In this document: in pieces, positions 1 through 10,300 of the stretch
Layout of the letters: each line of letters begins with the position of its first letter
Position numbering within the stretch: position 1 is the stretch's first letter
Assembly: GCF_000764655.1 (NCBI RefSeq)
Contig: NZ_JRGL01000010.1
Span: 20,449-84,448 of the forward strand
Direction: 5' to 3'
From: Aeromonas aquatica
GTDB taxonomy: Bacteria > Pseudomonadota > Gammaproteobacteria > Enterobacterales > Aeromonadaceae
DNA length: 64,000 nt
Position numbers and translations under genes: made by a program
The notes under the pieces: generated by a model
Told to the model about the DNA's origin: nothing
Database searches by the model: none
Seen by the model: the letters and a program-made list of their open reading frames with translations, nothing else

Positions 1-26
1 TTGAGCCGCGAAACATTGAACAACAG

Positions 27-54
27 CGGGGCCACCGAGGGTGGCCCCGGCTTT
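27..54 (+). terminator. Terminator of the gene upstream of the window
   Basis: A 10-bp stem (CGGGGCCACC with GGTGGCCCCG) closes on a 3-4 base loop and is followed by GCTTTA, a weak T-run. It lies ahead of the hisS promoter. It most likely ends a + strand gene lying before the window; by E. coli gene order that would be ispG, but no coding sequence of it can be recognised here. Confidence 0.6.
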
Positions 55-93
55 AGGTAGTTGATTTTACATCCCGCATCCGGCCACCCTGAT

Positions 94-122
94 TTTACCT
101 TGGGGCCGAAAATCCCTATAAT
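94..122 (+). promoter_or_regulatory. hisS promoter
   Basis: A perfect -10 box TATAAT (117-122) sits 17 bp after a -35-like TTTACC (94-99). The start codon follows about 37 bp later. Sigma-70 type by sequence. Confidence 0.7.
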
Positions 123-158
123 GCGGCCAAATTTCACGTCTTTTTCTCGAGTATCAAC

Positions 159-1436
159 GTGGCAAAACAGATCCAAGCAATTCGCGGTATGAATGATTGC
201 CTGCCGGAGCAGAGCCCGGTATGGCAGAAAGTGGAACAGGTCCTGCGCCAGGTCGTGGCCAATTATGGCTACAGCGAAATCCGCATGCCCATCGTCGAGC
301 AGACTCATCTGTTCAAACGGGCCATCGGTGAAGTGACCGACGTGGTCGAAAAAGAGATGTACAGCTTCGATGACCGCAACGGCGACAGCCTGAGCCTGCG
401 CCCCGAAGGGACCGCCAGCTGCGTGCGTGCCGGCATCGAGCACGGCTTGCTCTACAACCAGGAACGCCGGATGTGGTACATGGGTCCCATGTTCCGTCAC
501 GAGCGTCCCCAGAAGGGCCGTTATCGCCAGTTCCACCAGTTCGGGGTCGAGCTGTTTGGCATCAACGGGCCGGACATCGACGCCGAGCTCATCATGCTGA
601 CCCACCGTCTGTGGCGTCTGTTCGGCATCAGCGATCACGTGACCCTGCAGCTCAACACCCTGGGCCAGAGCGGCGAGCGCGCCGCCTACCGCGATGCGCT
701 GGTGGCCTATCTGGAGCAGTACAAGGATCAGCTGGACGAAGAGAGCCAGCGGCGCATGTACAGCAACCCGCTGCGGGTGCTCGACTCCAAAGATGAGAAG
801 GTGCAGGCCATTCTGGTCAATGCGCCGCGTCTGTTCGATCACCTCGGGGAAGAGAGCCTGGCGCACTTCGAGGGACTCAAGGCTCTGCTGACCTCCGCTG
901 GCATCCAGTTCGAGGTGAACGAGCGGCTGGTGCGCGGTCTCGATTACTACAACCTCACCGTGTTCGAGTGGGTCACCAACAGCCTGGGTGCCCAGGGCAC
1001 AGTCCTGGCCGGTGGTCGTTACGATGGCTTGGTGGAGCAGCTCGGCGGTCAACCGACCCCCGCAGTGGGCTTCGCCATGGGCATGGAGCGACTGGTGCTG
1101 ATGCTGGAAACCCTAGAGCTCAATGCCGACATCCGCCCGGCGGTGGATGTCTACCTGTGCATGGTGGGCGAGGGGACCGAGCAAGCCGGCTTCCAGCTGG
1201 CCGAACGGCTGCGTGATGCGCTGCCGGACATGCGCCTGATGAGCCACTGCGGTGGTGGCAACTTCAAGAAACAACTCAAGCGTGCCGACAAGAGCGGCGC
1301 GGCCATTGCCCTGATCCTCGGTGAGACCGAGGTGCAAAACGGGGAGATCACCCTCAAATATTTGCGTGGCCAGGCCGAGCAACAGACCATCTCGGTCGAT
1401 GCCGCCATCGCCCTGCTGGCAGCTAAAGGAGAATAA
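159..1436 (+). CDS. hisS: Histidyl-tRNA synthetase
   Basis: This cytoplasmic class II aminoacyl-tRNA synthetase charges tRNA-His with histidine using ATP. The 425 residues match the usual length. Motif 2 region shows RPEGT (81-85) and FRHERPQ (112-118). The histidine-specific signature RGLDYY is at 259-264, and motif 3, [11 protein letters not shown], at 302-312. The C-terminal anticodon-binding domain follows. The start is GTG at 159, chosen because [13 protein letters not shown] aligns with the E. coli N terminus; the Shine-Dalgarno is weak. It is first in a hisS-yfgM-bamB run, with only 3 bp before yfgM, so co-transcription is likely. Confidence 0.97.
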   Translation: MAKQIQAIRGMNDCLPEQSPVWQKVEQVLRQVVANYGYSEIRMPIVEQTHLFKRAIGEVTDVVEKEMYSFDDRNGDSLSLRPEGTASCVRAGIEHGLLYNQERRMWYMGPMFRHERPQKGRYRQFHQFGVELFGINGPDIDAELIMLTHRLWRLFGISDHVTLQLNTLGQSGERAAYRDALVAYLEQYKDQLDEESQRRMYSNPLRVLDSKDEKVQAILVNAPRLFDHLGEESLAHFEGLKALLTSAGIQFEVNERLVRGLDYYNLTVFEWVTNSLGAQGTVLAGGRYDGLVEQLGGQPTPAVGFAMGMERLVLMLETLELNADIRPAVDVYLCMVGEGTEQAGFQLAERLRDALPDMRLMSHCGGGNFKKQLKRADKSGAAIALILGETEVQNGEITLKYLRGQAEQQTISVDAAIALLAAKGE

Positions 1437-1439
1437 GCT

Positions 1440-2090
1440 GTGGAAGTTTATACCACCGAAGAACAACAGGTTGAGGTCATCAAGAGCTGGTGGAAAGAGA
1501 ACGGGACCTCGGTGCTTGCAGGGACTGTGATCGGTCTGGTCGGCCTCTTTGGCTGGCGTTATTACAACGAGCAGCAGCAGGTTGGCCAGGAGACCGCCTC
1601 CGCGGCTTACAACGAGGTGACCGCGCAGCTGGCCAAGGGTGATGACGCCGCGCTGGAGCAGGCCAAGAGCTTCATCAGCGCTCACCAGGGTGACTCCTAC
1701 GCCGAACTGGCCGCCTTGCAGCTGGCCGCGGCCGCGGTCAAGGCCAACAAGCTGGATCTGGCTGCCGAGCAGTTGACCCAGGTTGCCACCAATGGGGATG
1801 AGAGCATTCGCCCCATCGCCGCTTTGCGTCTGGCCCGCGTGCTCAACGATCAGGGCAAGGCCGACGAGGCCCTGGCCCAGCTTGCCAAGATCAACAACGA
1901 GGCATTCAAGGCTCAGGTCGCGGAAGCCCGTGGCGACGTGCTGCTCAAGCAGGGCAAGCCGGAAGAGGCGCGCGATGCCTATCAGGCGGCGGCGGATGCC
2001 GGCGGTCTGCAGGCGAGCAGCGAACTCAAGCTGAAGATGGACGATCTGGCGCTGCCAGCCGTGACTGCAAATGAGGCACCAGATGCGTAA
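1440..2090 (+). CDS. yfgM: YfgM, SecYEG-associated TPR membrane protein
   Basis: YfgM is an inner-membrane protein with a periplasmic TPR-like domain; in E. coli it works with PpiD at the SecYEG translocon. The sequence shows a short cytoplasmic N terminus with paired Trp (SWWKE), one membrane segment at about 23-41, then about 170 residues of Ala-rich helical repeats consistent with TPRs. The start is GTG at 1440, three bases after the hisS stop. The 3' end overlaps the start of bamB by 8 bp, suggesting translational coupling. Length (216) is close to the E. coli protein. Confidence 0.93.
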   Translation: MEVYTTEEQQVEVIKSWWKENGTSVLAGTVIGLVGLFGWRYYNEQQQVGQETASAAYNEVTAQLAKGDDAALEQAKSFISAHQGDSYAELAALQLAAAAVKANKLDLAAEQLTQVATNGDESIRPIAALRLARVLNDQGKADEALAQLAKINNEAFKAQVAEARGDVLLKQGKPEEARDAYQAAADAGGLQASSELKLKMDDLALPAVTANEAPDA

Positions 2091-3267
2091 CAGCTACAAG
2101 CGAATGGCGCTGGGCGCCGCCGTCGCCCTGGCTTTGCAGGGGTGCTCCCTGTTCAGCTCGGAAGAAGACCTGACCCCGATGGCAGCGCTGCCGGTGGTCA
2201 CCTCCAGCTTCAGCGCCGAGACCCGCTGGTCTTCCTCCGTTGGCGATGGCATAGGTGACTTCTACTCCCAGCTGCAGCCGGTGGTGGAAGAGGATCACGT
2301 TTATGCCGCCGCGCGGGATGGGGATGTGACCGCCTTCGATCGTGCCAGCGGCAAGGTGCTGTGGAGCGTGGACTTGGCAGACCTGCCGGTCAACGCCGAC
2401 AAGCGCAGCGCCCGCCTCTCCGGTGGCCTGGTGTCCCGTTACGGCAAGCTGTTCCTCGGTTCCGAGAACGGGGTGGTCTACGCCCTGAACGAGGCAAACG
2501 GGGAAGTGCTGTGGCAGACCAATGTGCCGGGTGAAGTGGTCGCCAGCCCCGCCGTCGAGGATGGCCGGGTGGTGGTATTGACCACCTCGGGCCGGCTGAT
2601 CGCCCTCGATACCGATGAAGGCAAGCAACAGTGGTCCCTCAGCGAAGAGCAGCCGCCGCTGACCCTGCGCAGTGCCGGCGCCCCCGTTATCACCAACGGC
2701 GCCGTGATCTACGGCCGTGCCGATGGCAAGGTGGGCATCGCCCTGCTGAGCAACGGTCAGCCGGTGCGTCAGTCCAAGGTGGCGGATCCGCGCGGTGCGA
2801 CCGAGCTGGATCGCATGGTGGACGTGGATGCAGCCCCGCTCATCGCTGGCGATGAGCTCTATGCCATTGCCTACAATGGGCAGTTGATGGCGCGCAAGCT
2901 GATGACCGGTGACGAGGTGTGGAAGCGCAAGTATTCCGGCTACCGCGACATGGCGGTGACCGGCAACGCCATCGTGCTGACCGACAGCCGTGGTCACCTG
3001 TTCGCGGTGGACCGTCGTAACGGTCTGGAGCTGTGGTCCAACACCCAGCTGGAAAACCGGTCGGTGACCGCCCCTGTCGTCCTTGGCGACTACGTGGTGG
3101 TCGGCGATGTGGAAGGTTACCTGTATTGGCTGGATCGTACCGACGGTACCATCAAGTCCATGCAGCAGCTCGATAGCAGTGGTCTCTACGCCGCCCCTCT
3201 GGTGGACGGTGACACCCTGTATGTGCAGAGCCGTGGTGGCAAGTTGTACGCGCTAGCGCGTCCCTGA
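2083..3267 (+). CDS. bamB: Outer-membrane assembly lipoprotein BamB
   Basis: BamB is the beta-propeller lipoprotein of the BAM complex that inserts beta-barrel proteins in the outer membrane; it binds BamA. A lipoprotein signal ends at LALQGC, making Cys21 the lipidated residue. After it come repeated PQQ-like blades, with recurring patterns such as [10 protein letters not shown] and [16 protein letters not shown] at 2083 is preferred to the in-frame ATG at 2071 because GAGG lies 6 bases ahead of it. With that start the protein has 394 residues, near the 392 of E. coli. It overlaps the 3' end of yfgM. Confidence 0.96.
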   Translation: MRNSYKRMALGAAVALALQGCSLFSSEEDLTPMAALPVVTSSFSAETRWSSSVGDGIGDFYSQLQPVVEEDHVYAAARDGDVTAFDRASGKVLWSVDLADLPVNADKRSARLSGGLVSRYGKLFLGSENGVVYALNEANGEVLWQTNVPGEVVASPAVEDGRVVVLTTSGRLIALDTDEGKQQWSLSEEQPPLTLRSAGAPVITNGAVIYGRADGKVGIALLSNGQPVRQSKVADPRGATELDRMVDVDAAPLIAGDELYAIAYNGQLMARKLMTGDEVWKRKYSGYRDMAVTGNAIVLTDSRGHLFAVDRRNGLELWSNTQLENRSVTAPVVLGDYVVVGDVEGYLYWLDRTDGTIKSMQQLDSSGLYAAPLVDGDTLYVQSRGGKLYALARP

Positions 3268-3289
3268 TCACCCATCAATCTGAATATCC

Positions 3290-3320
3290 GGCTCCTGGTC
3301 TTCGGACCCGGAGCCTTTGT
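3290..3320 (+). terminator. bamB terminator
   Basis: Stem GGCTCC-T-GGTC pairs with GACC-C-GGAGCC around a TTCG tetraloop (3301-3304), with one internal mismatch, and is followed by TTTGT. It lies 22 bp after the bamB stop and just before der, so it may only partly terminate. Confidence 0.65.
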
Positions 3321-3341
3321 CGTCTTGAGAATGAGGCTTTT

Positions 3342-4853
3342 ATGACTCCTGTAGTAGCCCTGGTGGGCCGCCCCAACGTGGGGAAATCCACCCTGTTTAA
3401 CCGCCTGACCCGTACCCGGGATGCCCTGGTCGCCGATTTCCCCGGCCTGACCCGGGATCGCAAATATGGCCAGGCGAAGTTGGGCGAGCTGGAATTTATC
3501 GTGGTCGATACCGGCGGTATCGATGGCAGTGAAGAGGGGATCGAGCTGAAGATGGCCGAGCAATCCCTGCTGGCCATTGAAGAAGCGGATGTAGTGCTGT
3601 TCATGGTGGATGCGCGCGCGGGCTTGACTGCCGCGGATCAGGCCATCGCCGAGCACCTGCGCAAGACCCACAAGAAGGTATTCCTGGTTGCCAACAAGAC
3701 CGACGGCATCGATGGCGACTCCGCCGTGTCCGAGTTCTATGCGCTGGCACTGGGCGAGGTCTACCAGATCGCGGCGGCCCACGGCCGTGGCGTGCTGAGC
3801 CTGCTGGAGCTGGCCCTGGCTCCCCACCTGGAAGAGCTGGTCGAAGCGGCGGCGGGTGACGAAGAGGATGCGCAACACGAACTGGATGAGGACTTCGACG
3901 AAGAAGCCTTGCTGCGCATGGTGGCCGCCGGTGAGCTCGACACCCGGGAAGATACCAAGGAGACGCCGTTCGCCGACTTGCCCATCAAGTTCGCCATCGT
4001 CGGTCGTCCCAACGTCGGCAAATCGACCCTGACCAACCGCATGCTGGGTGAAGACCGCGTCATCGTTTATGACATGCCGGGCACCACCCGCGACTCCGTC
4101 TACATTCCCATGGAGCGCGACGAGCAGAAGTACGTGATCATCGATACCGCCGGTGTGCGTCGTCGCGGCAAAGTCCATGAGACGGTGGAGAAGTTCTCCG
4201 TCATCAAGACCCTCAAGGCCATCGAAGATGCCAACGTCTGCCTGCTGGTGATCGACGCTCGCGAGACCATCACGGATCAGGACCTGAGCATCCTGGGCTT
4301 CGTGCTCAACTCCGGCCGCTCCGTGGTGCTGGTGGTGAACAAGTGGGACGGTCTGGATCAGAAGATCAAAGAGGATGTCAAGAACGAGCTGGACCGCCGT
4401 CTGGGCTTCATCGACTTCGCCCGGGTGCACTTCATCTCCGCCCTGCACGGCAGCGGCGTTGGCCACCTGTTCGAATCCATCCAGGAGGCGTACCAGTCCG
4501 CGACTCGTCGGACCAGTACCGCCATGCTGACCCGCATCATGCAGATGGCGCAGGAAGACCACCAGCCGCCCATGGTGAACGGTCGCCGGGTCAAGCTGAA
4601 GTATGCTCACGCCGGTGGCTACAACCCGCCGCGCATCGTGATCCACGGCAACCAGTTGAACGATCTGCCGGATTCCTACAAGCGCTATCTCATGAACTAC
4701 TTCCGCAAGTCGCTGAAGATCATGGGTACCCCGATCCGGGTCGAATTCCAGGAGTCGGCCAACCCGTTCGAGGGCAGGAAGAATACCCTGACCCTGAGCC
4801 AGGAGCGGCAACGGGATCGCCTGCTCAAGGCGCGAAACAAGACCAAGAAATAA
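3342..4853 (+). CDS. der: Ribosome-assembly GTPase Der (EngA)
   Basis: Der is an essential double-GTPase needed for maturation of the 50S ribosomal subunit. Two complete G domains are visible. The first has GRPNVGKS at 9-16, DTGG at 56-59 and NKTDG at 118-122. The second has GRPNVGKS at 221-228, then DTAG and NKWDG. They are joined by a strongly acidic linker (about 172-210). A KH-like C-terminal domain ends in a basic tail ([10 protein letters not shown]). Length 503 is normal for the proteobacterial form. The start lies after AATGAGGCTTTT with GAGG as the ribosome binding site. Confidence 0.97.
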   Translation: MTPVVALVGRPNVGKSTLFNRLTRTRDALVADFPGLTRDRKYGQAKLGELEFIVVDTGGIDGSEEGIELKMAEQSLLAIEEADVVLFMVDARAGLTAADQAIAEHLRKTHKKVFLVANKTDGIDGDSAVSEFYALALGEVYQIAAAHGRGVLSLLELALAPHLEELVEAAAGDEEDAQHELDEDFDEEALLRMVAAGELDTREDTKETPFADLPIKFAIVGRPNVGKSTLTNRMLGEDRVIVYDMPGTTRDSVYIPMERDEQKYVIIDTAGVRRRGKVHETVEKFSVIKTLKAIEDANVCLLVIDARETITDQDLSILGFVLNSGRSVVLVVNKWDGLDQKIKEDVKNELDRRLGFIDFARVHFISALHGSGVGHLFESIQEAYQSATRRTSTAMLTRIMQMAQEDHQPPMVNGRRVKLKYAHAGGYNPPRIVIHGNQLNDLPDSYKRYLMNYFRKSLKIMGTPIRVEFQESANPFEGRKNTLTLSQERQRDRLLKARNKTKK

Positions 4854-4859
4854 GCGAAT

Positions 4860-4886
4860 ACGGCTGCCTGTGGCAGCCGTTTTTTC
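4860..4886 (+). terminator. der terminator
   Basis: Perfect 9-bp stem ACGGCTGCC with GGCAGCCGT, a 3-base loop, then a run of T. It lies immediately after the der stop codon. Confidence 0.9.
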
Positions 4887-4950
4887 TGGTAAACGGGATG
4901 GAGAAAGGAGGTTATGCTGCCTTGATCTGCCCCAATGAGAGGAGTCCAGT

Positions 4951-5184
4951 ATGAACCCCTTGATTTGCCCGGCCTGCAGCGCCGCGCTCGATAGCCGCAG
5001 CCGCGAGACGAGCTGCCCGCAGTGTCAGGCTCGCTACCGGATCCGGGCCCTGTGCCCGACCTGTGAGCAGGAGCTTGAGCGGCTCAAGGCCTGCGGCGCC
5101 GTGGATTACTTCTGCAACCACTGCAACAGCCTGGTCTCCAAGCGTGCGGTCGCGTTCGAGGTGACGGCGCAGGCGGCGCAATAA
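4951..5184 (+). CDS. yfgJ: Zinc-ribbon protein YfgJ
   Basis: A 77-residue soluble protein carrying four CxxC-type pairs: CPAC near the N terminus, CPQC, CPTC and CNHC. This suggests two small zinc ribbons. It sits after der, as in E. coli, where the homologue is the uncharacterised YfgJ. It has its own terminator and follows the der terminator, so it is probably transcribed separately; AGGAG lies just upstream of its ATG. The function is unknown; a zinc-binding structural or regulatory role is inference. Confidence 0.88.
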   Translation: MNPLICPACSAALDSRSRETSCPQCQARYRIRALCPTCEQELERLKACGAVDYFCNHCNSLVSKRAVAFEVTAQAAQ

Positions 5185-5196
5185 TGAGGCATTAAA

Positions 5197-5219
5197 AAAC
5201 CCGGCCTTGGCCGGGTTTA
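5197..5219. terminator. Bidirectional terminator
   Basis: AACCCGGCC and GGCCGGGTT pair around TT, with A-run on the left and T-run on the right. It serves yfgJ on the + strand and could also serve the small basic protein gene on the - strand, whose stop codon lies within it. Confidence 0.8.
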
Positions 5220-5363
5220 TTCTGTGTGCTCTGCAATCAACAGGGTGTAGGAGCGATTCCTGCGCCATATCTTGCGTTTCATGTCGTTGAGCTTGAGCTT
5301 GCGTCTGGGGCTCCAGGCACACTTGCTCTTCCTGGTCAGCGTGGCTCTTCTGCGTGTTCTCAT
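5217..5363 (-). CDS. Very small, highly basic protein
   Basis: A 48-residue reading frame begins at the ATG read from 5363 and is preceded by an excellent Shine-Dalgarno, GGAGG, seven bases ahead of it. The frame stays open upstream to 5432, but only the inner start has this signal. The product starts MRTRRRATLTRKSKCAWSPR. It holds 11 Arg and 6 Lys in 48 residues, one Cys and two Trp, with no signal peptide or membrane segment. I do not recognise the family. The charge suggests RNA or ribosome binding, which is inference. It ends in the shared terminator beside yfgJ. Confidence 0.6.
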   Translation of the reverse strand: MRTRRRATLTRKSKCAWSPRRKLKLNDMKRKIWRRNRSYTLLIAEHTE

Positions 5364-5687
5364 CTTGTTTCCTCCCTGGTCATCCTGGCGCTGTCGAGGG
5401 TGCGTCGGTGCATTCTGCTTTCGGCATCGCAAGTGGGTGAAAATATTGCGATACGCACGTCCCGGACAGTCACAGGTCTGGGAGGATGGTAACAGATCCT
5501 CCCCTCTGAAAACAAACCCGGGTCGGCCTCAGAACCTGTTCATGATCTTACTGCGAGGCCGTGATCAAGGCTCCTGTGCTGCTCGCTTATGTGGGGTAAA
5601 GAGTGCTCATGTATCCATATACACTCCGGTTCCTGCGCTGCTCTTTACCTTGCTTCCGACCTCTCGTCACAGATCGTGAACAGGTTC
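5364..5687. other. Intergenic region between the small basic gene and mltF
   Basis: No supported gene. It holds a perfect 8-bp stem without a T-run (GGGAGGAT at 5480-5487 with ATCCTCCC at 5496-5503), which may be a regulatory hairpin for the small basic gene. It also holds most of the inverted-repeat element at 5529-5690. Confidence 0.7.
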
Positions 5688-5690
5688 TCA
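5529..5690. repeat. 162-bp hairpin-like inverted-repeat element (MITE-like)
   Basis: The ends are 20-bp inverted repeats with two mismatches: 5529-5548 (TCAGAACCTGTTCATGATCT) and 5671-5690. A second inner pair, GGTAAAGAG (5595-5603) and CTCTTTACC (5641-5649), and a third, GAGTG (5601-5605) with CACTC (5622-5626), nest inside. The whole could fold into one long imperfect hairpin. There is no reading frame in it. The right end includes the stop codon of mltF. Described as MITE-like by structure only; no parent transposon is visible. Confidence 0.6.
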
Positions 5691-7178
5691 GGGAATGATC
5701 TGCTTGACCACCTCGGCAATGATGGTGGGGCGTTCATCCGTGGCGCTCGGCTCGCTGTTGTCATCCTCGTCCAGCTCTTCCCGGCGATGGGCCTTGCGCT
5801 GCTCGTTGTCGAGCCAGAGCAGGCTCTGGTAATACTGGCGAACGTTGTTGACGTAGTTGCGCGCCTCGCCGCCCCGGGCGTAGCCGTAGCGCACCTTGCG
5901 ATGCCAACGAGACTGTTGCAGCAACGGCAGCACTTCCTTCACGTCGCTCCAGGCATCGGGATTCTTGCCCAGATCCTTGGTCAGGCGGCGGGCATCCATC
6001 ATGTGGCCATAACCGATGTTGTAGGCGGTGAGGGCGAACCACACCTTCTCGTCATCCGGCACCGAGTCCGGCACCTTCTCCATCATCTCCTGCAGATAAC
6101 GGGCGCCGCCCTTGATGCTCTCCTCCGGGTGGGTTCTGTCACTGACCCCCATCGCCTTGGCGGTGGGCTCGGTCAGCATCATCATGCCGCGCACCCCGGT
6201 GTAGGATTTTGCCTGTGGGTCCCAGTGGGACTCCTGATAGCTGATGGCGGCCAGCAGGCGCCAGTCGATCTCCTTGGCGTGGGTCTGGAACAGCTCCTGA
6301 TACTTGGGCAGCAGGCTCTTGGCCCGCTGCAGAAAGGTGCGGGTATCGACAAAATCGAAGTTCTGCACATGGCCGAAGTACTTCTCGTCCAGCTTGGCGA
6401 TGGAGCCATCCATGAAACGCTGACCGAAGAAGTCGATGATGCTGGCGTAGAGGCTGTCATCGGGCAGCTTGGTCATGGCCCAGGCCACGGCTTGCTTCTT
6501 GGCCAGCGTCAGCCCCTCGGTGAGCTCGGGATAGTAGCGCTGGGTGCGGGCCAGCACGGTGTCCTGCACCACCGTGTAGTCCACCTTGCCGTCGACGACT
6601 TGCTTGAGCAGCTCCTCCACGTCCGCGTTTCGGTTGACGCTCCAGTTCAGCTTGGGGTTTTGCTTGCTGAGCTCCTTCATCAGATCCTCGCCGGTGGAGC
6701 CGGCGGGTACCACTATGGTGCCCTTGAGATCGCCGAGATCCTTAGGTCTGGGGGAGCCGTTGCGATAGACCAGCTTGGGGGAGACCTGGTAGAAGCCAGG
6801 ACCGAAGCGAAACAGCTTGCGCCGCTCCGGTGTCACCACGATGGCGGCGGCCGCGATATCCAGTTTCTTCTTCTCAAGCAACTCCACCAGCTCGGCAGTG
6901 CTGTAGGTGGGGACTATGGTCAGCTTGACCCCCAACCAGTCGGCATAGTCTTTCGCCAGCTCGTAATCGAAGCCCTGGGCGACGTCGTCACGCTGGTAAT
7001 AAGAGGTCGGCCCATAGAGGGTGCCAACCCGGATCTCGCCACGCTGGCGGATCTGCTCCAGCTGGCTGGAGGGGGAGTAGAAGTCACAACCGGCGAGGGC
7101 CAGCGTCAACAGCATCCCGATACACAGTCGAAAAATGCAGCGCAAGTAGGTGAGTACCCTTGTTGAAAAAATCGGCAT
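5688..7178 (-). CDS. mltF: Membrane-bound lytic murein transglycosylase F
   Basis: MltF cleaves the glycan strands of peptidoglycan, forming 1,6-anhydro ends. The order is an N-terminal signal, a periplasmic solute-binding-like domain (about 45-265) and a C-terminal lysozyme-like SLT domain (about 295-430). The catalytic Glu is E316 in ISYQESHW, followed by GMMMLT (331-336). The signal ends in LALAGC (Cys31), so this version looks like a lipoprotein. Length is 496. It is divergent from purL, as in E. coli. The stop codon TGA falls in the terminal inverted repeat of the adjacent element, so the last residues may have been altered by insertion. Confidence 0.94.
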   Translation of the reverse strand: MPIFSTRVLTYLRCIFRLCIGMLLTLALAGCDFYSPSSQLEQIRQRGEIRVGTLYGPTSYYQRDDVAQGFDYELAKDYADWLGVKLTIVPTYSTAELVELLEKKKLDIAAAAIVVTPERRKLFRFGPGFYQVSPKLVYRNGSPRPKDLGDLKGTIVVPAGSTGEDLMKELSKQNPKLNWSVNRNADVEELLKQVVDGKVDYTVVQDTVLARTQRYYPELTEGLTLAKKQAVAWAMTKLPDDSLYASIIDFFGQRFMDGSIAKLDEKYFGHVQNFDFVDTRTFLQRAKSLLPKYQELFQTHAKEIDWRLLAAISYQESHWDPQAKSYTGVRGMMMLTEPTAKAMGVSDRTHPEESIKGGARYLQEMMEKVPDSVPDDEKVWFALTAYNIGYGHMMDARRLTKDLGKNPDAWSDVKEVLPLLQQSRWHRKVRYGYARGGEARNYVNNVRQYYQSLLWLDNEQRKAHRREELDEDDNSEPSATDERPTIIAEVVKQIIP

Positions 7179-7239
7179 TTGTCAAAAAAGAGGCTCCTTT
7201 ATACCAGAGAGTGTGGGGCGAGTCACATCGCGCTAGATG

Positions 7240-7278
7240 AGAAAAACGTTTGTCCGTTATCGGCCTGATCCCTATAAT
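7240..7278 (+). promoter_or_regulatory. purL promoter with PurR-like operator
   Basis: The -10 box TATAAT (7273-7278) lies 17 bp after TTGTCC (7250-7255). The -35 overlaps AAAACGTTTG (centre 7247/7248), matching the core of the PurR operator consensus ACGCAAACGTTTGCGT; the outer positions match poorly. Repression by PurR when purines are plentiful is inferred from the position and the gene controlled. Confidence 0.6.
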
Positions 7279-7327
7279 ACGCGCGTCTCAAATCCCCCCA
7301 CACTCTAAAACTTGGTGAGAAAGGTAT

Positions 7328-10300
7328 ATGGAAATCTTGCGTGGTGCCCCTGCACTGTCTGAGTTTCGTGTCCACAAGCTGCTGCAAAGCTGTGCGCAGA
7401 GAGGAGTCGAGATAGAGAGCGTCTATGCCGAATATGTGCACTTCGCCGAGCTTTCAAGCCCCTTGTCGCCACCGGAGCGAGCGACCTTGGGCCAGCTCTT
7501 GCGCTACGGCCCGACCATCCCAGAACACACCCCCAGCGGTCAGCTGTTTCTCGTTACCCCCCGTCCCGGCACTATCTCCCCCTGGTCTTCCAAAGCAACC
7601 GACATTGCCCACAACTGCGGCCTGAACCAGGTCAAGCGGCTGGAGCGCGGCATCGCCTATTACCTGCAGCCCAAGGCTGACTTGACCGAAGGCCAGCGGG
7701 CCGAGGTGATGGCGCTGCTGCACGATCGCATGATGGAGGTGGTGTTTGGCGAGATGAGCCAGGCGAGTGCCCTGTTCTCGCACCAGACGCCACGCCCCTT
7801 CACTCAGGTCGATGTGCTGGGGGGAGGGCGCGCCGCCCTGGCCTCTGCCAACATCAGTCTGGGTCTGGCCCTGGCCGAAGACGAAATCGACTATCTGGTC
7901 GAGAACTTCACCCGACTTGGCCGCAATCCGAACGACATCGAGCTCTACATGTTTGCCCAGGCGAACTCCGAGCACTGCCGTCACAAGATCTTCAACGCCG
8001 ACTGGACCATAGACGGTGAGCAGCAACCCAAGTCGCTGTTCAAGATGATCAAGAACACCTTCGAGCAGACGCCAGACCATGTCCTGTCTGCCTATAAAGA
8101 CAACGCCGCCGTGATGGAAGGCAGCGAAGGTGGCCGCTTCTTCCCGAGCCCCGCCAGCGGTGAGTATCAGTACCACCAGGAGCGGGTCGACATCCTGATG
8201 AAGGTGGAGACCCACAACCACCCGACCGCCATCTCTCCCTTCCCGGGGGCGGCTACCGGCTCCGGTGGTGAGATCCGTGACGAAGGCGCGACCGGCCGTG
8301 GCGCCAAGCCCAAGGCGGGTCTGGTGGGCTTCTCCGTATCCAACCTGCGCATCCCCGGCTTCGAGCAGCCCTGGGAGCAGGATTTCGGCAAACCCAGCCG
8401 CATCGTCAGCGCCTTTGACATCATGCAGGAGGGGCCGCTCGGTGGCGCCGCCTTCAACAACGAATTCGGCCGTCCGGCCATTCTCGGTTACTTCCGTACC
8501 TTCGAAGAGCAGGTACCTAGCCACAACGGCGTCGAGGTGCGTGGCTATCACAAGCCCATCATGCTGGCGGGCGGTATCGGCAACATCCGCACCGAGCACG
8601 TCCAGAAGGGGGAGATCCCGGTGGGAGCCGCCCTCATAGTTCTGGGTGGCCCGGCCATGAACATCGGCCTTGGTGGCGGTGCGGCATCTTCCATGACGTC
8701 CGGCCAGTCGGCCGAGGATCTGGACTTCGCCTCGGTGCAGCGGGACAACCCCGAGATGGAGCGCCGCTGTCAGGAAGTGATCGACAGATGCTGGCAGCTG
8801 GGCGATGACAACCCCATCGTCTTCATCCACGACGTGGGCGCCGGCGGCCTCTCCAACGCCATGCCTGAGCTGGTCAACGACGGCGAGCGCGGTGGCAAGT
8901 TCGACTTGCGCGCCATCCAGTGCGACGAGCCGGGCATGAGCCCCCTCGAGATCTGGTGCAACGAATCCCAGGAGCGTTACGTGCTGGCGGTGGCCCAGGA
9001 CAAGCTGCCCCAGTTCAAGGCGCTGTGCGAGCGTGAACGGGCGCCTTATGCCGTCATCGGCACCGCCACCGAAGAGAAGCATCTGACCCTCAGCGATGCG
9101 CATTTTGACAATCAGCCCATCGATCTGCCGCTGGACGTGCTGCTCGGCAAGGCGCCCAAGATGCACCGCGACGTCGCCAGCCTGCCGGCCCAGGGCAAGC
9201 CTCTTGCATTCGACGGCATCACCCTCTCCGAGGCGGCCGAGCGGGTGCTGCGCCTGCCGACGGTGGCGGAGAAGTCCTTCCTCATCACCATCGGCGATCG
9301 CAGCGTGACCGGGCTGGTCAACCGTGATCAGATGGTCGGCCCCTGGCAGATCCCGGTGGCGGATTGCGCCGTCACCGCCGCCACCTACGACGGTTATCAC
9401 GGCGAGGCCATGTCCCTGGGGGAACGCACCCCGGTGGCGCTGCTCTCCCACGCCGCCTCCGCCCGCATGGCGGTGGCCGAGGCCCTGACCAACCTGGCGC
9501 CGGCTCACATCGGTTCCCTCAAGCGGGTCAAGCTTTCCGCCAACTGGATGGCCGCCGCCGGTCACCCGGGGGAAGACGCCGGCCTCTATGAGGCGGTCAA
9601 GGCGGTGGGCGAGGAGCTCTGCCCGGCCCTTGGCATCACCATCCCGGTCGGCAAGGACTCCATGTCCATGAAGACCCGCTGGCAACAAGAGGGTGAGGAG
9701 CGTAGCGTCACCTCGCCTCTCTCCCTGCTGATCACCGCCTTCGCCCGGGTGGAGGATGTGCGCAACACCGTCACCCCGCAGTTGCGTACCGATCTCGGTG
9801 AGACCGACCTTATCCTCATTGACCTTGGCAATGGCAAGCAGCGTCTCGGCGCCTCGGCCCTGGCCCAGGTCTATCGTCAGCTCGGCGACAGCGCGCCGGA
9901 TCTCGACAATCCGGTCCAGCTCAAGGGCTTCTTCAACGCCATCCAGGCGCTGGTGGCGGACCGCAAACTCATCGCCTACCACGACAGATCCGACGGCGGT
10001 CTCTTCGTCACCCTGACCGAGATGGCCTTCGCCGGTCACTGCGGCCTCGACATCCAGCTCGATCGCATCGGTGGCGAGCTGCTGCCGGCGCTGTTCAACG
10101 AGGAGCTGGGTGCCGTCATTCAGGTGCGCCGCGACGATAAAGAAGCCGTGCTGACCCTGCTGGCCGGCCATGGCCTGGCGGCCTGCTCCCATGTGCTGGG
10201 GACGGTACGTGAAGACGATCTCATCCTGTTCCAGCGTGCCGGGACCGAAGTGTACCGCGCCAGTCGCACCGCCCTTCGCACCCTCTGGGGCGAGACCAGC

